NCBI GenBank assembly: GCA_022827625.1
Contig: JAJEIE010000028.1
Coordinates: forward strand, 1 to 64,000
Source of the DNA: Candidatus Poribacteria bacterium
Lineage (GTDB): Bacteria; Poribacteria; WGA-4E; WGA-3G
Length of the DNA: 64,000 nucleotides
Reading direction: 5' to 3'
Shown: piece by piece, positions 8,371 through 16,761 of the stretch
How the letters are laid out: every line of letters starts with the position of its first letter
Numbering within the stretch: position 1 is the stretch's first letter
Translations under genes and position numbers: made by a program
The notes under the pieces: model-generated
What the model was told of the DNA's origin: nothing
The model's input: only the letters and a program-made list of their open reading frames with translations
Databases searched by the model: none

Positions 8371-8527
8371 GGTTGTCAGTCGTCAGTCGTCAGTTAAGAG
8401 GTTTCTCGTGGTTTCGACAGAAATAGCAACCGCCACAGGAGATTAACCGATAACCGAAAACTGATAACTGTTCCCCTGGTAACTGAAAGGTTTTTCGCAG
8501 AAAAACCGCGCTGACAACTGACAACTC
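8371..8527. repeat. Heptamer-built inverted repeat, R2
   Basis: GTTGTCA, GTCGTCA, GTCGTCA, GTTAAGA units at the left, a variable middle, and inverse arms (AACCGATAACCGAAAACTG; CTGACAACTGACAACTCC) at the right. It fills the whole gap between hemL and the polyprenyl synthase gene. Confidence 0.7.
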
Positions 8528-9814
8528 CTAAGAAAGATCAGCCAATACCTGCGTTGCAGCTTGAACGGTTTTGTTGATATCGTCTTCGGAGTGGACCAAA
8601 GAGACAAAGCCTGCCTCAAATTGGGAAGGTGCGACATAGACCCCTCGCTCTACGAGTCCCCAGAAGTATTGCTGAAAGCGTTCAGTATCGGCTGTGCGCG
8701 CGCCATCGGCATCTGTGACGGTTTCCGGTGTGAAGTAGAGCATGAGCATCGAGCCGACACGACTATGCCATGCATCAATTCCGTGCTTTTCGGTCGCCTC
8801 GGCGAGTCCATCAGCGAGGGCAGCGGCACTGTTCTCAAGTTTTTCATAAACCCCTGGCTCAGCGAGTTTCTTAAGCGTTGTTATGCCTGCAGTAACCGCT
8901 AACGGATTCCCTGACAGCGTTCCTGCCTGATAGACATCGCCTTCCGGGGCGACACACCGCATGATGTCTCGCTTTCCGCCGTAAGCCCCAACAGGCAAAC
9001 CACCCCCAATAATCTTCCCTAAACAGGTCATGTCTGGCGTGACGTTATAGTGAGATTGCGCGCCGCCATAAGCAACTCGAAACCCAGTGATGACCTCATC
9101 GAAAATCAGGACAACACCGTGTGCCTCCGTAATCTCACGGAGTTCATTGAGGTAACCGTCTCTGGGAGGGATGATCCCCATATTCCCCATAATCGGTTCC
9201 AGAATGAGACATGCAATTTCGTCCGGATTGGCTGCTATGGCTTGGCGGACAGCATCCGGATCATTAAATGGCACAGTGAGGGTATTGCGTGCGAAATCTT
9301 CGGGGACACCGCCGCTATCAGAAAGCCCAAAAGTCGCGACGCCTGAACCCGCTTTTGCCAAGAGATAGTCGACATGACCGTGATAGCACCCGTCAATTTT
9401 AATGATTTTATCGCGTCCGGTATACCCGCGGGCAACACGAATCGCCGTCATTGTGGCTTCAGTGCCGGAGTTGACGAGGCGGACCTGTTCGATCGAAGGT
9501 ACCGCATTAACAATAATTTCGGCGAGTTCCGTCTCCAACGTTGTTGGCGCACCAAAACTGGTGCCGTTCGCTGCTGCCGCACCGATAGCCGCGACAACAC
9601 TCGGATGCGCGTGTCCCAAAACCAAGGGACCCCAAGAGGCAACATAGTCAATATATTCATTTCCATCGATGTCGTAGACTTTCGCGCCTGCACCGCGGGC
9701 GATGAAACGCGGGTGACTACCGACTTTACTAAAATTACGGACGGGACTGTTAACGCCACCCGGGATGAATTGTTGTGATTTCTGCCATGCAGCTAAGGAT
9801 TTACTGTCCTCCAA
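8528..9814 (-). CDS. hemL: Glutamate-1-semialdehyde 2,1-aminomutase
   Basis: PLP enzyme converting glutamate-1-semialdehyde to 5-aminolevulinate. Motifs include PGGVNSPVR at the N-terminus, the FDEVITGFR cofactor-binding Asp region, CLGKIIGGGLPVGAYGG with the Schiff-base Lys, and AGTLSGNPLA. I set the start at TTG 9814, six bases after GGAGG (protein MEDSKSLAAWQ, 428 residues, normal for HemL). The frame stays open upstream to an ATG at 9943, but that extension is translated repeat R3 and has no family counterpart. It receives its substrate from HemA and passes ALA to HemB, the neighbouring upstream gene. Confidence 0.95.
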   Translation of the reverse strand: MEDSKSLAAWQKSQQFIPGGVNSPVRNFSKVGSHPRFIARGAGAKVYDIDGNEYIDYVASWGPLVLGHAHPSVVAAIGAAAANGTSFGAPTTLETELAEIIVNAVPSIEQVRLVNSGTEATMTAIRVARGYTGRDKIIKIDGCYHGHVDYLLAKAGSGVATFGLSDSGGVPEDFARNTLTVPFNDPDAVRQAIAANPDEIACLILEPIMGNMGIIPPRDGYLNELREITEAHGVVLIFDEVITGFRVAYGGAQSHYNVTPDMTCLGKIIGGGLPVGAYGGKRDIMRCVAPEGDVYQAGTLSGNPLAVTAGITTLKKLAEPGVYEKLENSAAALADGLAEATEKHGIDAWHSRVGSMLMLYFTPETVTDADGARTADTERFQQYFWGLVERGVYVAPSQFEAGFVSLVHSEDDINKTVQAATQVLADLS

Positions 9815-9837
9815 AGCATTTCCTCCAATTTTCTGTG

Positions 9838-9930
9838 GCTTTCGGCAGTCGGCTTTCGGCAGTCGGTAAAGAGGTTTTCTAATAAACCAATGCCCTCTTA
9901 CTGACCGCTGACCACTGACCACTGACAGCC
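9838..9930. repeat. Heptamer-built inverted repeat, R3
   Basis: CGGCAGTCGG-type units, GTAAAGAGG, a short middle, then CCCTCTTACTGACCGCTGA and further CCACTGA units. It lies between hemL and hemB and happens to be open in the hemL frame. Confidence 0.65.
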
Positions 9931-9933
9931 AGA

Positions 9934-10905
9934 CTATAGCCATTCCACAACGGATTTGGCAAAGTAGGTTAAAATCATATCAGCACCAGCACGTTTAATG
10001 CTGGTTAACAGTTCCAGCGCGACCCGTTCCTCATCAATCCAACCGTTTTGTGCTGCCGCTTTAACCATAGCGTACTCACCACTGACGTTGTAAGCAGCAA
10101 CAGGCACCTGAAATTCTGTTTTGACCCGATGAATAATATCCAAGTAGGAAAGCGCAGGTTTTACCATGAGAACGTCCGCCCCTTCTTCGATATCAAGTGA
10201 TACTTCTCGTAACGCCTCTTCAGCGTTTGCTGGATCCATCTGATAAGAACGCCGGTCTCCGAACTGAGGTGTAGATTCCGCCGCTTCGCGGAAGGGACCG
10301 TAAAAGGCAGATGCATATTTGGCAGCATACGCCATAATCGGTATATTTTCGTATCCGTTTTCATCCAACGCCGTACGAATTGCCCCCACGCGCCCGTCCA
10401 TCATGTCCGACGGGGCAATGACATCAGCCCCCGCACGCGCATGCGAAAGACTCTCTTTCACAAGGAGTTCAAGGGTCGGATCGTTTTGGACTTCACCCGC
10501 CTCAATGACCCCACAGTGTCCGTGATCCGTGTATTCACAGAGGCAGACATCCGTCATCACAAGCAGGTCAGGTACAGCATCTTTAATGGCGTGAACCGCT
10601 TGTTGAATGATACCATCGTCGGCATAAGCCTCCAACCCGAAAGGATCTTTTGATGCCGGGATTCCGAACAAAATTGTGCCGGGGATTCCGAGCGCGGCGA
10701 GTTCCTTCGCAGCTTTGATGAGATTGTCAATTGAATACTGATAGCACCCAGGCATTGCGGAAATTTCGGTCGCCGTGTCACGCCCGTGAACGACGAACAT
10801 CGGGTAGATGAGGTCATTAACAGAAAGTGCTGTTTCGCGAACCAGTCGCCGCAAATTTTCATTTGCGCGAAGTCGTCTTGGACGGTAGATAGGGAAGGTA
10901 CTCAT
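9934..10905 (-). CDS. hemB: Delta-aminolevulinic acid dehydratase (porphobilinogen synthase)
   Basis: Condenses two 5-aminolevulinates to porphobilinogen. The 323-residue protein has the cysteine-bearing metal segment [15 protein letters not shown], which marks a zinc-type enzyme, the active-site Lys region [15 protein letters not shown], and the second Schiff-base Lys in [12 protein letters not shown]. Its ATG overlaps the stop of the preceding lipoprotein gene (ATGA), so the two are probably translationally coupled. Downstream comes hemL, separated by repeat R3. Confidence 0.97.
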   Translation of the reverse strand: MSTFPIYRPRRLRANENLRRLVRETALSVNDLIYPMFVVHGRDTATEISAMPGCYQYSIDNLIKAAKELAALGIPGTILFGIPASKDPFGLEAYADDGIIQQAVHAIKDAVPDLLVMTDVCLCEYTDHGHCGVIEAGEVQNDPTLELLVKESLSHARAGADVIAPSDMMDGRVGAIRTALDENGYENIPIMAYAAKYASAFYGPFREAAESTPQFGDRRSYQMDPANAEEALREVSLDIEEGADVLMVKPALSYLDIIHRVKTEFQVPVAAYNVSGEYAMVKAAAQNGWIDEERVALELLTSIKRAGADMILTYFAKSVVEWL

Positions 10906-11825
10906 TCGCTGTCTGAACCTGAAGATTTAATTTCGTACTGGATTAATTCAAAAGTTTTATCTTCTGGAGGTTCCAATCCGAGTGCCTCGGATGCTTCGTC
11001 GCGTTCGTGTTCCTGTGTTAGTTTGACGATACCGACGTTCGGCGCCAACCAGAGCGTTGTGAGGGATGTACCTTTCTGTTCTTGTATGTCGGATTGCCCC
11101 GGAATCTCCATAGACGCAGTAGTTTCCGTTGACGCGTCCGTCCGGTATTCAATGATCAAGCAGTCTTCAAAAGTGCCAGCATCCGTTTCCACTGTTTCTG
11201 TCCCCGTGACGTTTCCGATCTCCGCGTAAGTGGTGTAGGTTGTCACAGTTTGCGTTGAACCACCGGGTATTTCCGCAGGAAGTCCCTTGAGATCGATCGT
11301 CAAGGTTAGCACCGCATTGACTTCAATTGCCGTCCACTCCTCATTAAAAGTCGCAGGCGTCGGTAGGCAGTAGAAGTAATCTTGGGATGTCACATCTACC
11401 TCGTAATCTAAGTCAAATGAGATGTTGAATCCCTCAGGCATCTGGTCTTGCATCGCCTGACGCAGCACAACGATTGCTTCGTCCATTTGTTGCATTGTTG
11501 ATGCCTTGACTGCGTTTTCGACTTCAGTCCCAACGAAGAACGCCACCCAATCGTCTCCGACTTGATAATAATACGGGTGAATGTAATGCTCAAAGTCCGC
11601 CCAATTCTCCAAGCTGGGATCATAAGTGAAAGCCCGATAGGTCTCGCCATCAACATCCTCTGGTTCTATCGCGTATCGCGTCAATTCGTCGCCGTTCTGG
11701 TCCTCGTAGACCCAGTAACTTCCGAGTGCATCCGGAAAGTAGTAATTCGCCCATTCGTTTCCCATCAAGGTCGTGCTGCAACCAAAAACGAGTAATAGAA
11801 CGAGGATAGACCGGATTTTTTTCAC
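10902..11825 (-). CDS. Predicted lipoprotein of unknown function, coupled to hemB
   Basis: A 307-residue protein that begins with a basic N-terminus, a hydrophobic run and the lipobox VFGC, so it is probably lipidated at about Cys16 and exported. The mature part is acidic and rich in beta-strand-like Thr stretches ([15 protein letters not shown]) and aromatic residues near the N-terminus ([11 protein letters not shown]), a look shared with secreted beta-rich domains, but I recognise no family with confidence. It starts at GTG 11825 after GGAGGA. Its TGA overlaps the hemB ATG by four bases. A role in heme synthesis is not implied by the sequence; coupling may only be operonic. Confidence 0.75.
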   Translation of the reverse strand: MKKIRSILVLLLVFGCSTTLMGNEWANYYFPDALGSYWVYEDQNGDELTRYAIEPEDVDGETYRAFTYDPSLENWADFEHYIHPYYYQVGDDWVAFFVGTEVENAVKASTMQQMDEAIVVLRQAMQDQMPEGFNISFDLDYEVDVTSQDYFYCLPTPATFNEEWTAIEVNAVLTLTIDLKGLPAEIPGGSTQTVTTYTTYAEIGNVTGTETVETDAGTFEDCLIIEYRTDASTETTASMEIPGQSDIQEQKGTSLTTLWLAPNVGIVKLTQEHERDEASEALGLEPPEDKTFELIQYEIKSSGSDSE

Positions 11826-11873
11826 AATGGTATTCCTCCAAAATTTTTTACTTTTCCAATTATCTATCTAAAT

Positions 11874-11902
11874 AGTATACAGAACTTTACTGGAAACAAC
11901 AA
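11874..11902 (-). promoter_or_regulatory. Possible promoter of lipoprotein-hemB unit
   Basis: TATACT (11879-11874) with TTGTTG (11902-11897) 17 nt upstream on the minus strand. The -35 match is weak. Confidence 0.35.
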
Positions 11903-11940
11903 GGAAAACGAAACACGTTCCCCAGGCGCGAAAACCGTGT

Positions 11941-13026
11941 TCAACGTTTCTCGTATTCAAACGGGAAAGAGACAGGTGCACCGTCATTTGCCCATGAACG
12001 CGCCATAGCGACATCAATCTCGCGGTCTTTCCGACCGTTGTAGGCGCCATATTCAGGCTCTGTGTCGTTCCGAACCGCATTCGCGAGACTCATCAACTCC
12101 GATGCAACGGTAATTTCACCATCACTGAGCGGATAATTCTGCAACGGGTTTTCCCAGACGACTTCAGGCTCTGTATCGGCAACGAGTGCAGATAGTGTTT
12201 CATAGCCGCCGACGTTGTTGGTTCTCCGTGAAATGTTAATCGGACGCTGCGCGTCAGCAGTTTCGTTCAAGATGATCGCCTCATTTCGGAAACACATGCC
12301 GCGCGCTGCGTAGAACTTTGAGCCGTTAAAACCACGGAGCGGCGAACCGTAAGACAGACCACTGAAGTTGAAGATACCGACAGCACCGTCTTCAAACTCA
12401 ATCACGGCGTGCTGCCAATCCTCAGTATTTCGTTCGGGTTGCCCCTGCCGCCAGACGTGGTTCTGGACGTCATACCCTTTTCGGAAGCCGTAAACGCGTA
12501 CCGGTTCATTTTCAAAACCGACGTAACTACGGATAAGTCCAATACCGTGGTATCCGTGTCCTCGGAAGTCGTTGTATGCGACATTGACTTTGCCAAAGAC
12601 CCCCGCGAGAATCATTTCCCGTTTTATCCGTTCCGTAGGCACGCGATAATAGTTTTCATTGACTTCCAACTTCGTTCCGTTGGCTTGTGCGGAGGCAATC
12701 ATCTTGTCTGCCCATCCGAGGTCTGTGTCAATAGGTGTCTCAGTGCAATAACTGACCCCACGTTCGGAGCAGAGGAGTCCAGGGATGTGATTATTACTCG
12801 GTGTAATAACGATTGCACAGATATCAGGCTTTACACTGTCTAACATCTGTTCAGTGTCTGTGTAAGCAGGGACGTTGTATTTATCGCCCTGTTCGGTGAC
12901 GCTTTCTTCTTGTTGATCACAAACGGCGACGAGTTCGAGGTCGTCTGTCAATTTTGAGATAATAGGTAGGTAGGTTCCACTGCCGCGTCTACCTGTACCG
13001 ATATGCGCGATTTTGAGTTTATCCAC
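11941..13026 (-). CDS. Gfo/Idh/MocA family oxidoreductase, atypical
   Basis: NAD(P)-dependent oxidoreductase of the glucose-fructose oxidoreductase type, 361 residues. The N-terminal Rossmann fold shows IAHIGTGRRGSGTYL and LVAVCDQQ. The usual EKP catalytic motif reads YCTETPID here, so its Lys is absent; the usual Lys assists catalysis, and this protein may act on an unusual substrate or have lost activity. It starts at GTG 13026 after GGAGGGAG. It follows the small lipoprotein gene by 42 bp. The substrate is unknown; the family acts on sugars, inositols and related polyols. Confidence 0.85.
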   Translation of the reverse strand: MDKLKIAHIGTGRRGSGTYLPIISKLTDDLELVAVCDQQEESVTEQGDKYNVPAYTDTEQMLDSVKPDICAIVITPSNNHIPGLLCSERGVSYCTETPIDTDLGWADKMIASAQANGTKLEVNENYYRVPTERIKREMILAGVFGKVNVAYNDFRGHGYHGIGLIRSYVGFENEPVRVYGFRKGYDVQNHVWRQGQPERNTEDWQHAVIEFEDGAVGIFNFSGLSYGSPLRGFNGSKFYAARGMCFRNEAIILNETADAQRPINISRRTNNVGGYETLSALVADTEPEVVWENPLQNYPLSDGEITVASELMSLANAVRNDTEPEYGAYNGRKDREIDVAMARSWANDGAPVSFPFEYEKR

Positions 13027-13068
13027 GGTTTTCTCCCTCCGCCTGTAATAGATAGGAGTTTACCTGTA

Positions 13069-13554
13069 TTATTCTACCCAAAAAATATGGCTCCGCTCGA
13101 AGAGACCATCAAAATAGATTTCAACGAACCACTCACCTGTATCATCGGGTAGGTCTATGTAAAACCACGTAATTTTATCGCCAGTTGTTGAGGTGAGGGT
13201 TTTTTCCTCGCTCCAGAACGGCGGATCGTCCAAGTCGTCCTCTGGTGAGAACCATGAGACTTCAACCGTATGCTGTTCTGTGATGTTCCCCCACAGAATC
13301 CATAGGTACACTTGGTCATTGACCTCAGCAGAAAAGGTCGTCGTGATACCATCGGGTCTATCATCAAAAACGCTAATTGCCAAAACAGAATCAATGATAG
13401 TCGGTTCATCGCGTCCTACATCCGTAAAACCGCTGCCACCAGAAGCAGTCTCACTACAACCGATCAATACAACCATCAACGGCAACAAGGTTATCCCTAA
13501 TGCGGCATACGGATTTGCGAGCAAAACTCTAATGAAAGCGTAGGCGTGATGCAT
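13069..13554 (-). CDS. Small predicted lipoprotein
   Basis: A 161-residue protein. After a leader of about 20 residues comes a hydrophobic stretch ending in VVLIGCS, a lipobox, so the mature chain would begin at about Cys33 with a Ser/Gly-rich linker (SETASGGSGF). The rest is acidic with many aromatic residues and could be a single beta-sandwich domain (WFYIDLPDDTGEWFVEIYF). GGAGGAG precedes the ATG. It is the first gene after a consensus promoter at 13619-13647. Function not recognised. Confidence 0.7.
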   Translation of the reverse strand: MHHAYAFIRVLLANPYAALGITLLPLMVVLIGCSETASGGSGFTDVGRDEPTIIDSVLAISVFDDRPDGITTTFSAEVNDQVYLWILWGNITEQHTVEVSWFSPEDDLDDPPFWSEEKTLTSTTGDKITWFYIDLPDDTGEWFVEIYFDGLFERSHIFWVE

Positions 13555-13618
13555 GCGTTCTCCTCCTATCGTAGTCTAAGAAATACCCGAGTTAATTTGG
13601 CAATAAATCCTAACTGTT

Positions 13619-13647
13619 ATTGTACCAAAGATCAGATTTTTTGTCAA
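13619..13647 (-). promoter_or_regulatory. Sigma-70 promoter before small lipoprotein
   Basis: TTGACA (13647-13642) and TACAAT (13624-13619) with a 17-nt spacer on the minus strand. It may drive the lipoprotein, the oxidoreductase and possibly genes further on. Confidence 0.7.
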
Positions 13648-13730
13648 AGTAACTCGCTCGGAGATCGTTTCTGCAGCAGTTTTTCCGTTGACACACCCTT
13701 TTCCCAATGATAGACTAAACCAGTGATAGC

Positions 13731-13850
13731 ACCCACTACCTAAAGGTAGGGGCTTCGGTTTCATAGCGACTGCAGTTTTCTCAAAGAGATCACCGTCTTA
13801 TCTTCGCTCCACCCGCGGGCGTTTCCCTGTAGGATTCTACAGGCATATCG
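13731..13850 (-). ncRNA. Predicted omega RNA 3' part and right end of the element
   Basis: TnpB nucleases use a guide RNA that spans the 3' end of tnpB and the right end of the element. Here the stretch just after the tnpB stop has a perfect hairpin, CCTGTAG / CTACAGG (13826-13843), a GC-rich palindrome CCCGCGGG, and near the outer edge CTACC / GGTAG with loop TTTA (13736-13749), extended by C-G pairs. The guide would be the DNA just outside 13731. The 5' limit inside tnpB cannot be defined by eye. Confidence 0.55.
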
Positions 13851-14969
13851 TTACGTAACGGCTATCCCCGCCCGCAATATGTTTAGCGCAGCATTTACGT
13901 CTCTATCGTGGTCTGAACCACATTCGGGACATCTCCACTGTCTATCTTTTAATGTAAGGTTTTCGTTATGAAAACCGCAATCACTGCAAGGCTTTGTTGT
14001 CGCAGTCCATTGATCAATCTCTTTCAAAAGACGCTTATGTTTACTACACTTATACCTCAATATCTCAACGAACTGGTAGAAAGCAAGGTCAGAGACTTTG
14101 CGTCCCCACAAGCGTTTCATACCGTCAAGGTTCAGCGTTTCAAGGACAATCATATCAAATTTCTTACAGAACTTGCTTGCGAGTTGCCAGTGAAAATCTT
14201 TACGTTGGTTACTAATTTTCTGATAGAGGCGTGCGATTTGTCTAACACACTTCCACCAACCGTTAGAACCTTTCACTTTACGACTCAATGCTTTGTTGAG
14301 AGACCGAAGTGCGTTCAAGGAGTGTTTCAAGGGTTGCGGGTGTTGTATCTTTTCACCCGTGCTAAGTGTCAAGTATGCGTCTTTCATGCCGAAATCTGCC
14401 CCAACGCTTTTACCTGTTGTCGGCAGCGGTCTAAAATCTTTATAGGTGGTTGTCAGACAAAGCCAATAGTTTCCGCAACTATCACGCTTTATCGTAACTT
14501 GGTTAATTGTCCCATGCCATTGACGGTGCTTATGAAAGGTGTACGGTATCCTATCAAACTGCCATTTACGTGTTTTTCGATTCCATTTACGAAAAGTCAA
14601 CGTAATACGATTGTTTGTCAAAGACCATCCAGCGGTCCCTGGGTATGTGATAGATTTAAATTTATGTTGCCTTTTAATTTTTGGTCTGCCACCGAGTTTG
14701 TTAAAAAAACGATCATAAGTTTTATCAATACGCATAAGTTCTTGTTGCACCGCTTGACTTGGCAACAAATTCCAATGCGGGTGCGTCGTCCGTTTCAACC
14801 CTTTGAAGTGTGCATCCATAGCATTGTAATTCGCATAAGGCAGTCTGTCTTTATAGCGTTGACGCTGCCATTCGTGAAAATACTTATGCACTTGCCACAT
14901 ATCGTCAAGCAAATTGCCAATGCGGATTGTATTCGATTGTTTCCCCAGTGGGTATTTATAGGTTTTCAT
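13851..14969 (-). CDS. tnpB: TnpB RNA-guided nuclease, full length
   Basis: A complete 372-residue IS605 OrfB protein. All three RuvC acidic positions are present: Asp192 in SVGADFGMKDAY, Glu277 in IVLETLNLDG and the DRD of SDHDRDVNAALNI (about 355-357). The zinc ribbon has Cys328, Cys331, Cys347 and Cys350 (CSDCG, CPECG). It should therefore be an active endonuclease. It is clearly homologous to the truncated copy at 1-687 but divergent, so the two are not recent duplicates. No strong SD lies within 15 bases of the ATG, which makes the leader a possible player in its translation. Confidence 0.95.
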   Translation of the reverse strand: MKTYKYPLGKQSNTIRIGNLLDDMWQVHKYFHEWQRQRYKDRLPYANYNAMDAHFKGLKRTTHPHWNLLPSQAVQQELMRIDKTYDRFFNKLGGRPKIKRQHKFKSITYPGTAGWSLTNNRITLTFRKWNRKTRKWQFDRIPYTFHKHRQWHGTINQVTIKRDSCGNYWLCLTTTYKDFRPLPTTGKSVGADFGMKDAYLTLSTGEKIQHPQPLKHSLNALRSLNKALSRKVKGSNGWWKCVRQIARLYQKISNQRKDFHWQLASKFCKKFDMIVLETLNLDGMKRLWGRKVSDLAFYQFVEILRYKCSKHKRLLKEIDQWTATTKPCSDCGFHNENLTLKDRQWRCPECGSDHDRDVNAALNILRAGIAVT

Positions 14970-14978
14970 GGTATATCA

Positions 14979-15063
14979 AGTATCAAGTCTTTAACCCCTA
15001 TCGAGTGGGTAGGCAGACACGCAACCTTGCGATTGCGCTCGATATGTCTGCCAACTTGATACT
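14979..15063 (-). ncRNA. Structured tnpB leader, pseudoknot, copy 2
   Basis: Minus strand: outer stem AGTATCAAGT (15063-15054) / ACTTGATACT (14988-14979); helix GGCAGACA (15052-15045) / TGTCTGCC (15019-15012); inner hairpin CGCAA (15037-15033) / TTGCG (15024-15020); crossing helix TATCGAG (15044-15038) / CTCGATA (15005-14999). The topology equals copy 1 at 701-779, with several base-pair exchanges that keep pairing, while GGCAGACA, TGTCTGCCTACC and GGGGTTAAAGAC are unchanged. The ATG is 10 nt after the stem. TSS predicted at the stem's 5' end. Confidence 0.75.
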
Positions 15064-15067
15064 ATTA

Positions 15068-15096
15068 ATTATACCAGAATTTAGTGCAAAAGTCAA
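15068..15096 (-). promoter_or_regulatory. Sigma-70 promoter of tnpB copy 2
   Basis: TTGACT (15096-15091) and TATAAT (15073-15068), 17-nt spacer, minus strand; same place relative to the leader as in copy 1. Confidence 0.8.
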
Positions 15097-15122
15097 GTCT
15101 TTTTTGACTTTTAAATCCAACG

Positions 15123-15164
15123 CCCGCCTACATCCCACAAGCTAAAGCATGGGGTCTTGGCGGG
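15123..15164. repeat. Left-end hairpin of tnpB element, copy 2
   Basis: CCCGCC (15123-15128) pairs with GGCGGG (15159-15164), with CCCA / TGGG and GCT / AGC pairing inside. It is the counterpart of 831-872. Confidence 0.6.
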
Positions 15165-15189
15165 AAGATTGATAATTGAGGAGATGTTT

Positions 15190-16737
15190 ATGAGATTTGA
15201 CACAATCATTTCTGGCGGAAATATTATTGATGGAACAGGGAAACAAGAACCGTTTGTAGCAGACATCGGTATCCAAGGCGATCACATTGCTGCGATTGGC
15301 GATCTTGGGCAGGCAGAAACCTCACATCGGATTTCCGCGGCGGGACAGGTCGTCTGTCCCGGTTTCATTGATGTGCATGTTCATTCTGAGATTGCGCTAC
15401 TCGGTGGACGCGATCAATTTGCAGCCGTTAGCCAAGGTGTAACGACGCATTTAGCCGCGCCAGACGGTTTTGGATGGGCACCGTTATCACCAAAACAGGC
15501 ACAGGAAATGTGGCACTACACGCAATTCGCTTATGGAGATGATGAAGTCCCGCTTAACTGGCAAACGCCAGACGCATATCTGCGTATGTTCAACGGGAGG
15601 ATCCCCGCGAATCTCTATCCACAGGTCCCACACTGTGCTGTCCGCCTCAATGCGATGGGGTGGGACCCACGTCCGGCAACGCCAGATGAACTCAAAGTGA
15701 TGGAATACATCACCCGCGAGTGGTTAGAAGCGGGTGCCTGTTGTCTCTGCTTAGGTCTCGATTATCAACCCTCGGCGAATGCTGATTTGCATGAGTTGGT
15801 TCACCTTTCAAAGATCGCTGCGAGTTACGATGCCATCTACGCCGCGCACATCCGCTACCGTATTCTCGGTAGAAAACAGGCGTGGGAAGAGACGATCGAG
15901 ATTGCAAAACGCGCCGGGATTCCTGTCCACATCTCACACGAACGCGTCGACGACGAAGCCGCTGAAATCCTCGAACGCGTCGAAAGAGAGCAGATAGATT
16001 TGACCTTTGAATCCTATCTCTATCCTGCAGGCATGACCCATCTCGCCATGATGCTTCCGATGGAATTTCAGACCGGCGCGCCTGACGATATGTTAGCAAA
16101 TCTCAAAGACCCTGAAGTTCGAGAAAAATCTCTCACACACCTTAGCGGCGAATTACGCCAAGGCAATCAGATTGTCGGATATAACCGCTCTGGTAGGTTT
16201 ATCGGTATGACGCTCGCTGAAGCCGCCAGAAGTGTCGGTAAGTCTAATGAACACTTCGCCTTTGATCTCATCTGTGAAGAAGCCGCCATTGAAACCTTTG
16301 TGATGCCGTGGGCAACACCGCCTGAAGAAAATGAACGTATTTTGAATCGCACTGCGAACCATCCTCGCATGATGATTGCCAGCGACGGGGTCTACAATAT
16401 CCCACACCCCCATCCTCGGAGTTATGGGTGCTTCGTGCAGTATCTGGGCAAGTTTGTGCGCGAACGCCAACTGCTCTCTCTCCAAGAAGCCATCTATAAA
16501 ATGAGCGGCTTCCCGGCGGAACGTTTCCGACTGTCCGATCGCGGCAGAATTAGCCGTGGGCTTGCCGCAGACATCGTTGTTTTCAACCCGGAGACTGTCG
16601 CAGACCGCTCTACGTGGTTCGATCCGGTGCAATCTCCTGTTGGCGTAAATTGGGTACTCGTTAACGGTGTTCCAGTTGTCAAAGACGGAAATGTGACGGG
16701 ACAATTGCCTGGCAAGGTACTCCGTCAACAACGGTGA
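15190..16737 (+). CDS. D-aminoacylase / N-acyl-D-amino-acid deacylase family amidohydrolase
   Basis: A 515-residue metal-dependent amidohydrolase. The N-terminal beta domain (ISGGNIIDGTG) is followed by GFIDVHVHSE with the HxH metal ligands at the start of the TIM barrel, and HISHERV and a late Asp (MIASDGVYN) complete the site. The C-terminus (RGLAADIVVFNPETVAD; WVLVNGVPVVKDG) is typical of D-aminoacylases, which hydrolyse N-acyl-D-amino acids. I chose ATG 15190, six bases after GAGGAG; frames starting upstream run into the end hairpin of the insertion element, which sits only 25 bp away. The substrate is inferred from family only. Confidence 0.88.
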   Translation: MRFDTIISGGNIIDGTGKQEPFVADIGIQGDHIAAIGDLGQAETSHRISAAGQVVCPGFIDVHVHSEIALLGGRDQFAAVSQGVTTHLAAPDGFGWAPLSPKQAQEMWHYTQFAYGDDEVPLNWQTPDAYLRMFNGRIPANLYPQVPHCAVRLNAMGWDPRPATPDELKVMEYITREWLEAGACCLCLGLDYQPSANADLHELVHLSKIAASYDAIYAAHIRYRILGRKQAWEETIEIAKRAGIPVHISHERVDDEAAEILERVEREQIDLTFESYLYPAGMTHLAMMLPMEFQTGAPDDMLANLKDPEVREKSLTHLSGELRQGNQIVGYNRSGRFIGMTLAEAARSVGKSNEHFAFDLICEEAAIETFVMPWATPPEENERILNRTANHPRMMIASDGVYNIPHPHPRSYGCFVQYLGKFVRERQLLSLQEAIYKMSGFPAERFRLSDRGRISRGLAADIVVFNPETVADRSTWFDPVQSPVGVNWVLVNGVPVVKDGNVTGQLPGKVLRQQR

Positions 16738-16761
16738 TAAAGCAGTACGGAGGGGAGAATC

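Larger units (their letters stand above)
13731..15164 (-). mobile_element. TnpB-only IS605-group insertion element
   Basis: The element contains a full-length tnpB, its promoter, a structured leader, a right-end hairpin (13732-13752) and a left-end hairpin (15123-15164). No Y1 transposase gene (tnpA) is present, so it cannot move alone and would need TnpA in trans. The limits are given by the outer hairpins; the true cleavage sites may lie some bases outside. Confidence 0.75.

Noticed and set aside
13968..15059. Long open frame on the plus strand across the tnpB element (363 codons)
   Set aside because: It is antisense to the full-length tnpB, which has all catalytic motifs, and its translation resembles no protein family.
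16153..16731. Antisense open frame in the amidohydrolase gene (192 codons)
   Set aside because: It lies within a well-supported family gene and has no SD or family likeness.
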